64,000 nt of DNA from Myroides fluvii (GTDB taxonomy: Bacteria > Bacteroidota > Bacteroidia > Flavobacteriales > Flavobacteriaceae), in NCBI RefSeq assembly GCF_009792295.1, contig NZ_CP039934.1, positions 2,252,501 through 2,316,500 on the forward strand. The letters are read 5' to 3'. The translations under genes were made by a program, and so were the position numbers. A model generated the notes under the pieces. It was not told where the DNA came from and ran no database searches. It was given only the letters and a program-made list of their open reading frames with translations. This document shows, in pieces, positions 56,948-64,000 of the stretch. Each line of letters opens with the position of its first letter. The stretch's first letter is position 1.

Positions 56948-59371
56948 TTATTTTAAATTTAAAAGTTTTTTCCACCAAGGACGCTTATCTTCTAAAACAT
57001 CATTTCCATAGCCGTAACCATAGCCATAGCCATAGCCATAGCCTCCATACCCTTTCATGGTAGTTGTGTCATTTAATACAATTGACATGTTTTTTAATTT
57101 GCCTTCTCGATGTAAATCTGTCGGTAGTTTTAACATGCGTTTATCTAAGTAATTAGCACGCGTTACATAGATGAAAGTATCAGCAAATTTGCTCACTAGT
57201 AATGTATCGGTTACTAAGCTTACAGGTGCTGTATCTACGATGATATAATCGTATTCTGTTTTTAATTTTGCAAACATCGACTGGATAGCATTACCCATTA
57301 ATAATTCTGCTGGATTTGGAGGAATTGTTCCTGCTGGTAGTGCAAAGAAGTTTTCGTATCCATCAATCTTAACGATGAATTGATCAATGTCGATATTCTT
57401 TCTTAAAAGGTAATCCGAAACTCCTTTAGAAGGGAGTGTTAAGTAATCTTCTAATCGAGGATTACGCAAATCCATTCCAATCAAAAGCGTACGCTTTCCA
57501 GAAAGTGCAATCGTCGCAGCTAGGTTTACAGAGGTAAAGGTCTTCCCTTCTTTTGGAAACGTAGAAGTAAGGAAAATCGTTTTAGCCATTCCTTCTTTTA
57601 CGTTGCCCAACATGAACTCTAAGTTTGTGCGAATAATACGCAAAGCCTCAGCTGAACTTGATCGACTCGATAAGTCGATAATATTTTCGTGATCATCCGA
57701 ATGTGGAATATCACCCAAAAACGGAACATCCGTGTTGTTTTCAATATCCAAGCGATTCTTGACTTTTGTATCTAAAAGTAAACGCAAGTAGATCACAGCA
57801 AACGGAATTAGTCCCCCTAAAATTAAAGCAGCCAATAAGATAATCGCCTTTTTAGGAGATACCGGTTTATCGGAACTTTTTGCTGTATCGATTACTTTTG
57901 CATTGAGATCTGTTGCAGCTAACGTAATCGCTGTTTCTTCTCTTTTTTGGAATAGATACAAGTAAATCGCTTCTTTTACTTTCTGTTGTCTATCTATAAT
58001 TCTAAACTCTCGCTCTTGTCTTGGAACTTGAGCAAGTTTAGTGCGTAACTCATTTTCTTTATTGTTTAGCTCTTTTTGAGTGATTTTTAAAGAACTTTCT
58101 AAACGCATTAGACTTTCTAAAACAGATGCTTTCATGGAAGCAATTTGATCATCTAGTTTGATTACTGCAGGGTTTAAATCTGTTGTACTTGAACTGATTT
58201 TATTGCGTTCTAGAACTAAAGTGTTGTATTGATTAATTAACGCATTTGAGCCTATATCCGAAGAAATGATATTTCCTGGTAATAATTCATTGACTTTGCT
58301 GCGTTTTAAGAATTCAATCACAGAAGAAACGACTTTAAATTCCGTTTCATTTTCTATGATTTGTTTTTCATACACATTGGCATTCTGAAGATATAACCCT
58401 AATTCAGTAGGAATATCCGTAATGCTGTTTTTTGATTTATACCCTTCTACAGTTTTCTCAACATCACTTAATTCATCTGTGATAAGCTTTAAGCGACTGT
58501 CAATAAATTCAGAGGTCTTTTCTGAAATGTAACGTTTGTCCGCAATAGCAGCATCATTGTATAAGGTAATTAGATTGTCTAAATAGTCTACAGCTTTTGC
58601 AGGAGTAGGGCTTAATAAGGATAAATCTAGAATACTAGAAAATTTATCCGTAGGCGCGATTTGAACACTTTTGACAAAGTAATCTGTTACTTTTTCAATA
58701 GGTTGAATCTCAACTGTAATATCGCTAACATCTTCGATGTCTTCGCTAGTATCTGTTTCACTTTCTGTTCCTTTTTTCAAGGTAGAAACAGGTTTAGGTT
58801 GGTTTCTCGTAACAATTAACTTCCCTAGAATGGTTTCTATTGGCGTATTGTATTCAAAAGTACCCAAACTACTTTTCTGCTTGTCTAAAAGTACAAAGGA
58901 AGTGTCTGTGATGTTCTTTACATAAAACGTATAACGTATTTGGTCAAAGTCAAATACGCGTTCGATAAAGTTGAAGTCAATAGGACTGTTGTTGTACAGC
59001 TCACTGTTGATGACGCGACCTTCATTAATATAAGAAATGTTCAACTGTAAACGACGTACAGTTCGCTCTGCTAAAGTGCGAGAAGATAAAATTTGGGTTT
59101 CGTTTTCCAGATTACTCTTCCCTCCAGATAACATACCTAAGTCAGCAAAAGCTGAAAGTTCTGTAGAAATACCACCTCCTCTTTTTTCATCTTTTACGAT
59201 AATGGTTGTATTAACCTTATACGTTTTTTCTGTATAGCGAAGGTAGATAAAAGCCAAAACTAGAGTTAAAAAAATACTGACCACAAACCATCTCCAGTGT
59301 ATGATGTATTTTTCTAATTCTTCTCGGATATTAATATTTGTATTTTCACTATTGTCGAATTTTCCTTCCAT
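56948..59371 (-). CDS. Polysaccharide co-polymerase / tyrosine autokinase (Wzc type)
   Basis: An 807-residue inner-membrane protein. A Wzz domain with two transmembrane helices (about 28-45 and 510-530) encloses a long coiled-coil periplasmic part, ending with the GNVR-type PRQEREFRIIDRQQKVKEAIYLYLFQKREE. The cytoplasmic BY-kinase domain follows: Walker A STFPKEGKTFTSVNLA, A' region LLIGMDLRNPRL, Walker B-like YIIVDTAPVSLVTD. The C-terminal tail is an autophosphorylated Tyr cluster, here an unusual Gly-Tyr repeat (about 777-794). It works with the outer-membrane exporter encoded 5 bp upstream to control capsule or EPS chain length. Confidence 0.92.
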   Translation of the reverse strand: MEGKFDNSENTNINIREELEKYIIHWRWFVVSIFLTLVLAFIYLRYTEKTYKVNTTIIVKDEKRGGGISTELSAFADLGMLSGGKSNLENETQILSSRTLAERTVRRLQLNISYINEGRVINSELYNNSPIDFNFIERVFDFDQIRYTFYVKNITDTSFVLLDKQKSSLGTFEYNTPIETILGKLIVTRNQPKPVSTLKKGTESETDTSEDIEDVSDITVEIQPIEKVTDYFVKSVQIAPTDKFSSILDLSLLSPTPAKAVDYLDNLITLYNDAAIADKRYISEKTSEFIDSRLKLITDELSDVEKTVEGYKSKNSITDIPTELGLYLQNANVYEKQIIENETEFKVVSSVIEFLKRSKVNELLPGNIISSDIGSNALINQYNTLVLERNKISSSTTDLNPAVIKLDDQIASMKASVLESLMRLESSLKITQKELNNKENELRTKLAQVPRQEREFRIIDRQQKVKEAIYLYLFQKREETAITLAATDLNAKVIDTAKSSDKPVSPKKAIILLAALILGGLIPFAVIYLRLLLDTKVKNRLDIENNTDVPFLGDIPHSDDHENIIDLSSRSSSAEALRIIRTNLEFMLGNVKEGMAKTIFLTSTFPKEGKTFTSVNLAATIALSGKRTLLIGMDLRNPRLEDYLTLPSKGVSDYLLRKNIDIDQFIVKIDGYENFFALPAGTIPPNPAELLMGNAIQSMFAKLKTEYDYIIVDTAPVSLVTDTLLVSKFADTFIYVTRANYLDKRMLKLPTDLHREGKLKNMSIVLNDTTTMKGYGGYGYGYGYGYGYGNDVLEDKRPWWKKLLNLK
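57006..57043. repeat. Hexanucleotide tandem repeat encoding the Tyr-Gly tail of the kinase
   Basis: Six ccatag-type units in a row (one imperfect, ccgtaa), with a perfect tract at 57018-57043. On the coding strand each 6-bp unit encodes Tyr-Gly, so unit loss or gain keeps the frame and changes the number of tyrosines. Confidence 0.85.
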
Positions 59372-59376
59372 TTCTT

Positions 59377-60159
59377 TTATTTAGTTGACAGCGCAATTAT
59401 AGTTACTAATAAGGATAATGCCGAAAGACCTAGCGTTAGGTTTGGACCAACAGCAGAAGAGTTTACTCTTGTTTTGTTTGGCTCGACATATACGATATCG
59501 TTTTGGTTTAAGTAATAGTAGGGTGACGTAATAAAATCAGCCTTAGTCATATCCACGCGATAAGGAATGCGTTTTCCCTCTACTTCGCGAATGACTAATA
59601 CATTGTTTCTTTTTCCGTAAACGGTCATATCTCCTGAAAGTGCAATAGCATCTGTCAGCGTTAAACGCTCACTCACAACCGTGTGAATCCCTGGGCGATT
59701 AACTTCTCCTTGAACCGTAACTTTGAAATTCATAATTCTCATGTTGACGATCGGACGAATGATATATTTGCTAATTTCAGTTGTTAGGTAATCAATGGCT
59801 TCTTTTTTTGTTAATCCACTGATTTTAATTGTCCCAAGAACTGGAAATTCAATATTTCCTTTATTGTCAACTAAATATAATTGTTGTTGCATTTGACCCG
59901 TCCCCGCAGCATTGTTGGGATTTGCAGTCATGGTGTTGACCAAATTGAACGGAGCAGCGGCTTCTCGATCTTGAGCAGATACTATAATCATCAGTAAATC
60001 ATCTGGTTGTAGATGAGTTTCAAAGTTGGTGACTGTATTGTTTTTCGCTAATACATCATCCACATTTTGATAGTATATCACTGTCTTTCTGGACGCACAA
60101 GACGTGAAAAATACAGCTGCTAAGAGGAGCAATACAGCAAATGAGCTTCTTAATTTCAT
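59377..60159 (-). CDS. Polysaccharide biosynthesis/export protein (Wza-like, SLBB domains)
   Basis: A 260-residue outer-membrane lipoprotein. The signal peptide has lipobox FTSC (Cys about 20). A Poly_export domain (LQPDDLLMIIVSAQDREAAAPFN, YLVDNKGNIEFPVLGTIKISGLTKKEAIDYLTTEI) and one SLBB domain (VTVQGEVNRPGIHTVVSERLTLTDAIALSGDMT) follow. A C-terminal hydrophobic segment (LTLGLSALSLLVTIIALS) probably spans the outer membrane. It lies 5 bp upstream of the kinase gene in the same operon. Confidence 0.9.
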   Translation of the reverse strand: MKLRSSFAVLLLLAAVFFTSCASRKTVIYYQNVDDVLAKNNTVTNFETHLQPDDLLMIIVSAQDREAAAPFNLVNTMTANPNNAAGTGQMQQQLYLVDNKGNIEFPVLGTIKISGLTKKEAIDYLTTEISKYIIRPIVNMRIMNFKVTVQGEVNRPGIHTVVSERLTLTDAIALSGDMTVYGKRNNVLVIREVEGKRIPYRVDMTKADFITSPYYYLNQNDIVYVEPNKTRVNSSAVGPNLTLGLSALSLLVTIIALSTK

Positions 60160-60173
60160 TGTTAATTTTTTTG

Positions 60174-60181
60174 CAAAAGTA
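60174..60181 (-). promoter_or_regulatory. Candidate -7 box of the wza-wzc-type operon
   Basis: TACTTTTG on the minus strand, an exact TAnnTTTG match 14 bp upstream of the exporter start codon, suggesting transcription separate from lptB. Confidence 0.5.
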
Positions 60182-60270
60182 GAACTTTGTTGAGTTGAAT
60201 AAAAGTAAAAATAGCAATATTTTACAAATTACTGTAAAAGCGAGTTGAAATTAATACTTGTGTTTTAGGG

Positions 60271-61014
60271 TTAATCGAAGTCTAATTTCTTTTTACGTAA
60301 TTCGAAGTTTTGACCTAAATATACCTTTCTAACCATTTCGTCTTCTGCGAGTTCTTCCGGAACTCCAGCTTTGAGGATCCCTCCTTCAAACATCAAATAG
60401 GTCTTGTCTGTAATTGCTAAGGTTTCTTGTACGTTGTGATCCGTTATTAAGATTCCAATGTTTTTATTTTTCAATTTTGCAACAATACGTTGAATGTCCT
60501 CCACTGCAACGGGGTCAACACCCGCAAAGGGTTCATCTAGTAAGATGAATTTTGGATCTGTAGCCAATGCACGTGCTATTTCCGTTCTTCTGCGTTCCCC
60601 TCCTGATAACAAATCCCCGCGGTTTGTGCGAATGTGTTCTAGGTTGAATTCGGCAATTAGGGACTCCATTTTAGCCACTTGCTCTTGTTTAGAAAGCTTG
60701 GTTAGTTGAAGTACACTTAAGATATTGTCTTCAATACTCAATTTTCGAAAGACGGAAGGTTCTTGGGCTAAGTAGCCAATTCCGTGTTGCCCTCTTTTGT
60801 ACATTGGAAAATTGGTGATGTCCATATTATCCAAATAAATATGCCCAAAGTTGGGTTTTACCAAGCCAACAATCATGTAAAATGAGGTTGTTTTTCCTGC
60901 CCCATTTGGACCTAATAGTCCCACAATTTCTCCTTGATTTACTTCGACAGAAACGCCTTTTACAACCTTTCTTTTCTTGTACATCTTGACAATATTATCT
61001 GCTCTTAATTTCAT
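60271..61014 (-). CDS. lptB: LPS export ABC transporter ATP-binding protein
   Basis: A 247-residue ATPase of the LptBFG lipopolysaccharide exporter. Walker A GPNGAGKTTSFYMIVGLVKP, the Q-loop YLAQEPSVFRKLSIEDN, signature LLSGGERRRTEIARAL, Walker B FILLDEPFAGVDPVAVEDI and the switch His in LITDHNVQETL are all intact. The sequence FAGVDP and TDHNVRE-like end are typical of LptB rather than other ABC ATPases. It starts 2 bp after tatC in the same operon. Confidence 0.95.
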   Translation of the reverse strand: MKLRADNIVKMYKKRKVVKGVSVEVNQGEIVGLLGPNGAGKTTSFYMIVGLVKPNFGHIYLDNMDITNFPMYKRGQHGIGYLAQEPSVFRKLSIEDNILSVLQLTKLSKQEQVAKMESLIAEFNLEHIRTNRGDLLSGGERRRTEIARALATDPKFILLDEPFAGVDPVAVEDIQRIVAKLKNKNIGILITDHNVQETLAITDKTYLMFEGGILKAGVPEELAEDEMVRKVYLGQNFELRKKKLDFD

Positions 61015-61016
61015 AA

Positions 61017-61856
61017 TTAGTCCTTGTTGTTTGGTGCCAAAACTTCCGTCTTAGGTTTCTTTTGAACAAATTTAGAGATATAAATACTAATTTCATATAG
61101 AATCAATAAAGGAATCGATACTATAATTTGACTGATGACGTCCGGAGGAGTGATAATCGCTGCTAAAATTAGAATTAAAACAATCGCATATTTTCTGTAT
61201 TCTCTTAAAAATTGAGGGGTTACTAACCCTAAAACCGATAAGAAATACATGATAATAGGCAGTTCGAAAATTAGTCCACAAGCAAGAGAAGTGGTTTTAA
61301 CCAACCCGATATACGAATTAATGTCAATGTCGTTTTTTACAATGTCACTTACTTGTAGATTTACTAAGAAGTTAACCGATAGAGGTGTAATTACATAGTA
61401 GCCGAACAGTACCCCTAAGAAGAATAAGAAAGAGGAAACAACGATAAATAACTTAGCGTATTTTTTTTCTTTTGAATAGAGCGCTGGACTAATAAATTTC
61501 CAGATTTCCCATAAGATAAACGGTACTGAAATGATGAAGCCCGCTGTAATACACGTCCACATCATCACAGAAAATTGTCCATCCATGGTTCTGTTTTGTA
61601 TTTCAAAGGGAAGTTCTTGTTGGCAAAAACTATCGTCAAAATCAAAGTATTGCGCAATTTTACAAAAGAATTGATACGTGACGAAATCGCTGTTTTTTGG
61701 TCCGAAAATGATCTTATTGAATATAAAATCTCTGAAAAAGAAAGCAATAATTCCTCCTCCCAAAATAAATACGGAGGTGCGGATTAACAGCCATCTTAGT
61801 TCTTCTAAATGGTCTAAAAAGGACATTGCCTTTTCTGAGTTTTTTTGTTTTGCCAT
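61017..61856 (-). CDS. tatC: Sec-independent protein translocase TatC
   Basis: A 279-residue inner-membrane protein of the twin-arginine pathway, recognising RR signal peptides. It begins with the conserved AMSFLDHLEELRWLLIRT. Six transmembrane helices follow, with the conserved FILWEIWKFISPALYSKEKKYAKLF and FELPIIMYFLSVLGLVTPQFLREYRKYA. It is 4 bp downstream of kpsF and 2 bp upstream of lptB. Confidence 0.95.
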   Translation of the reverse strand: MAKQKNSEKAMSFLDHLEELRWLLIRTSVFILGGGIIAFFFRDFIFNKIIFGPKNSDFVTYQFFCKIAQYFDFDDSFCQQELPFEIQNRTMDGQFSVMMWTCITAGFIISVPFILWEIWKFISPALYSKEKKYAKLFIVVSSFLFFLGVLFGYYVITPLSVNFLVNLQVSDIVKNDIDINSYIGLVKTTSLACGLIFELPIIMYFLSVLGLVTPQFLREYRKYAIVLILILAAIITPPDVISQIIVSIPLLILYEISIYISKFVQKKPKTEVLAPNNKD

Positions 61857-61860
61857 TTTG

Positions 61861-62826
61861 TTATACTATTCCTTCTTTTAAAATATCGTGTAAGTGGATA
61901 ATACCTTGATATTCTCCTGCTTGTGTTACAATTAATTGGGTGATTGAATTGTCTTCTAGCACGGATAATGCACGTGAAACCAATTGATCTGATTCTATTG
62001 TTTTGGGGTTTGTACTCATGATATCCTGCGCTAGTATGTTTTCAAAACTAGTATTATTTTGCAACATTCTACGTAAATCTCCGTCTGTAATAATGCCAAT
62101 TAACGTATTATTATCAATTACGGCGGTTACACCTAGTCTTTTTTGTGAGATTTCTACGATTACATCGTTAATTGAAGAAGTAGGAGATACCATGGGTTTG
62201 TTTTGCCCATTTAAAATGTCTTTAACTAATAGAAGTAGTTTTTTTCCTAATGCTCCTCCAGGGTGATAAAGAGCAAAGTCATTCGCAGTGAAATTTCGAC
62301 ATTCAATCAAACAGGCAGCTAAGGCATCCCCTAAAGCCAACTGCGCTGTAGTACTATCCATCGGAGCTAGATTGTTTGGATCAGCTTCTCGATCCACTTT
62401 GGATAAGAGTACAAAATCTGCATTTTTACCCAAAAAGGAAGTTTCATTTGCTGTTATTGCAATAAGCGTGTTACCAAAGCGCTTCAATAAAGGGGTAAGT
62501 ACTTTTATTTCAGGGCTATTTCCACTGTTTGAAATGCAAATGACACAGTCGTTAGGCTGAAGTAAACCCAAATCTCCGTGTACTGCTTCTGCAGCATGCA
62601 TAAATAGAGATGGAGTTCCAGTAGAGTTGAATGTAGCGACAATTTTACTTCCGATTAAAGCGCTCTTTCCAATCCCCGTGACTACGACACGTCCCTGGCA
62701 ATTTAAAATGGCTTGTACGGCCTCCGAGAAGTCTTCTGTTAGGTAATCAATGAGCTTTTTAATGCTTTCACTTTCAGATAGTAAAGTTTTTTTTGCTCGG
62801 TCTAATATAGTTATAGCTGTATTCAA
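61861..62826 (-). CDS. kpsF: KpsF/GutQ family arabinose-5-phosphate isomerase (SIS + CBS domains)
   Basis: A sugar isomerase of about 321 residues, making D-arabinose 5-phosphate for Kdo and LPS. The SIS domain shows GRVVVTGIGKSALIGSKIVATFNSTGTPSLFMHAAEAVHGDLG, then VICISNSGNSPEI. Two CBS domains follow (INDVIVEISQKRLGVTAVIDNN, MSTNPKTIESDQLVSRALSVLEDNSITQLIV). The frame is open back to an ATG at 62907, which would add 27 hydrophobic residues and overlap the recQ promoter. I therefore prefer TTG at 62826, which is at the family length. The start is uncertain. It heads the kpsF-tatC-lptB operon. Confidence 0.88.
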   Translation of the reverse strand: MNTAITILDRAKKTLLSESESIKKLIDYLTEDFSEAVQAILNCQGRVVVTGIGKSALIGSKIVATFNSTGTPSLFMHAAEAVHGDLGLLQPNDCVICISNSGNSPEIKVLTPLLKRFGNTLIAITANETSFLGKNADFVLLSKVDREADPNNLAPMDSTTAQLALGDALAACLIECRNFTANDFALYHPGGALGKKLLLLVKDILNGQNKPMVSPTSSINDVIVEISQKRLGVTAVIDNNTLIGIITDGDLRRMLQNNTSFENILAQDIMSTNPKTIESDQLVSRALSVLEDNSITQLIVTQAGEYQGIIHLHDILKEGIV

Positions 62827-62852
62827 AATGACGAGAATGTTAAATATTAGGA

Positions 62853-62879
62853 TTGCACCAAAGAAAATTTGTATCTTTA
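62853..62879 (+). promoter_or_regulatory. Candidate promoter of recQ
   Basis: TTG at 62853-62855 and TATCTTTA at 62872-62879 (one mismatch to TAnnTTTG), with a 16-bp spacer. Confidence 0.4.
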
Positions 62880-62916
62880 GGTACTGCAAATTTATGTAAA
62901 ATACCATACAAAAATA

Positions 62917-64000
62917 ATGAAATCAATTGAAATTGACTTGCACAAAGAGTTAAAGAGATTTTTCGGCTTTTCCCAGTTTAAAGGTCTCCAAGAGGATGTG
63001 GTGAAAAGTATTATCTCCGGGCACAATACATTTGTGATTATGCCTACAGGTGGTGGTAAATCACTTTGCTATCAATTACCTGCATTGGTTTTAGACGGGA
63101 CAGCTATTGTTGTCTCTCCGTTGATTGCTCTGATGAAGAATCAAGTTGACGCTATTCGCAGTTTGTCCACAGAGCATGGAATTGCCCATGTTTTAAATTC
63201 CTCTTTGACCAAAACGGAAGTAAATCAGGTAAAAGAAGATATTAAACAAGGAGTAACAAAATTGTTGTATGTAGCCCCAGAATCATTAACTAAAGAAGAA
63301 TATGTGAGCTTTTTACAAGAGGTAGAGTTGTCTTTTGTCGCCATTGATGAAGCACACTGTATCTCTGAATGGGGACATGATTTTAGACCAGAATATCGAA
63401 ATTTGAGAAACATTATTCGACAATTAGGAGATATTCCCATTATCGGTCTAACTGCTACTGCCACACCAAAGGTACAAGAAGATATCTTGAAAAACCTAGA
63501 AATCCCCAATGCCAATGTTTTTAAAGCTTCATTTAATAGACCCAATCTATATTATGAAGTAAAACCCAAAACGAAAAACATTGAAAGTGATATTATTCGC
63601 TTTATCAAACAACGCAAAGGGAAGTCAGGTGTGATTTATTGTTTAAGTAGAAAGAAAGTAGAAGAAATTGCCAATGTGTTGCAAGTGAATGGAATTAGTG
63701 CCGTTCCATATCACGCAGGATTAGATGCCAAAACAAGAGCCAAACACCAAGATATGTTTCTCATGGAGGATGTAGATGTTGTCGTGGCAACCATCGCTTT
63801 TGGTATGGGTATTGACAAACCCGATGTACGTTATGTTATTCATCACGATATTCCAAAATCACTAGAAAGTTATTATCAAGAAACAGGTAGAGCAGGAAGA
63901 GATGGAGGAGAAGGGTATTGTTTGGCTTACTATTCGTATAAAGATATTGAGAAGCTTGAAAAATTTATGGCGGGAAAGCCGATTGCTGAACAGGAAATCG
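62917..64000 (+). CDS. recQ: ATP-dependent DNA helicase RecQ, 3' truncated by window
   Basis: The frame opens at an ATG at 62917 and runs off the right edge after 361 codons. Superfamily 2 helicase motifs are in order: motif 0 FGFSQFKGLQEDVV, motif I MPTGGGKSLCYQLPA, motif Ia VVSPLIALM, motif II AIDEAHCISEWGHDFRPEY (DEAH with the RecQ aromatic loop), motif III GLTATATP, motif IV VIYCLSRKK, motif V VATIAFGMGIDKPDVRYVIH and motif VI SYYQETGRAGRDG. RecQ unwinds DNA in recombination repair. The RecQ-CT and HRDC domains lie beyond the window. It is divergent from kpsF. Confidence 0.96.
   Translation, partial: MKSIEIDLHKELKRFFGFSQFKGLQEDVVKSIISGHNTFVIMPTGGGKSLCYQLPALVLDGTAIVVSPLIALMKNQVDAIRSLSTEHGIAHVLNSSLTKTEVNQVKEDIKQGVTKLLYVAPESLTKEEYVSFLQEVELSFVAIDEAHCISEWGHDFRPEYRNLRNIIRQLGDIPIIGLTATATPKVQEDILKNLEIPNANVFKASFNRPNLYYEVKPKTKNIESDIIRFIKQRKGKSGVIYCLSRKKVEEIANVLQVNGISAVPYHAGLDAKTRAKHQDMFLMEDVDVVVATIAFGMGIDKPDVRYVIHHDIPKSLESYYQETGRAGRDGGEGYCLAYYSYKDIEKLEKFMAGKPIAEQEI

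Overview
This is an AT-rich chromosomal segment from a Bacteroidota bacterium, almost certainly a member of the Flavobacteriaceae. The genus cannot be fixed from the sequence, though Myroides or a Flavobacterium-like genus would fit. Several signs agree. The -7 promoter motif TAnnTTTG recurs upstream of genes. There is a type IX secretion (T9SS) sorting domain with a YPNP motif. Lipoproteins carry acidic residues right after the lipobox cysteine. Bacteroidota-type families are present (DUF3276/PUR, DUF2911, DUF4374, permease/M1-aminopeptidase fusion, phosphate-selective porin O/P). Most genes are single-copy housekeeping genes. I see no tRNA, rRNA, insertion sequence, prophage or CRISPR array. 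Two genes run off the window: an oligopeptidase B at the left edge and recQ at the right edge.

Layout. 1-8.6 kb: oligopeptidase B end, a cysteine-synthase-family PLP enzyme, a SulP anion transporter, and a two-gene ABC exporter whose second protein fuses a permease to an M1 metallopeptidase. 8.7-14.3 kb: rplS with a structured leader, then an AraC regulator, a TonB-dependent receptor and a DUF4374 lipoprotein that resemble a siderophore-uptake locus. 14.3-18.3 kb: trmD, an MFS transporter, a cyclophilin-FKBP fusion and a threonine/serine dehydratase. 18.3-28.8 kb: a membrane-spanning TPR-HTH regulator divergent from a 2540-residue T9SS-secreted multidomain surface protein, followed by an outer-membrane barrel protein.

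29-34.5 kb: FMN-type glutamate synthase; a CLC-F (EriC-F) fluoride exporter preceded by a fluoride riboswitch and its own promoter; a PUR-domain protein; an MsbA-like ABC exporter. 34.5-37.7 kb: lysC-lysA, preceded by a lysine-rich 18-codon leader ORF and a terminator/antiterminator pair that looks like an attenuator, plus a small conserved-looking ORF. 37.7-43.9 kb: lipoproteins, a porin, prmA-clpS, rtcB, a separate 26-codon ORF with its own promoter and terminator, and an SRPBCC protein. 43.9-54.4 kb: pyrE, a Nudix hydrolase, coaD-ddl, a PASTA protein with a RluD-type pseudouridine synthase, tilS overlapping a DsbD-like gene, a DUF2911 protein and purB.

54.4-64 kb: monomeric icd; a wza-wzc-type polysaccharide export pair whose kinase ends in a Tyr-Gly repeat tail; lptB-tatC-kpsF as a tight minus-strand operon; and recQ divergent from it.

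The most notable observations are regulatory: the fluoride riboswitch/CLC-F unit, the candidate lysine attenuator, the L19 leader hairpin and the isolated 26-codon gene. All four lie outside the long open reading frames. All functional calls rest on motif recognition by eye; no database search was run.
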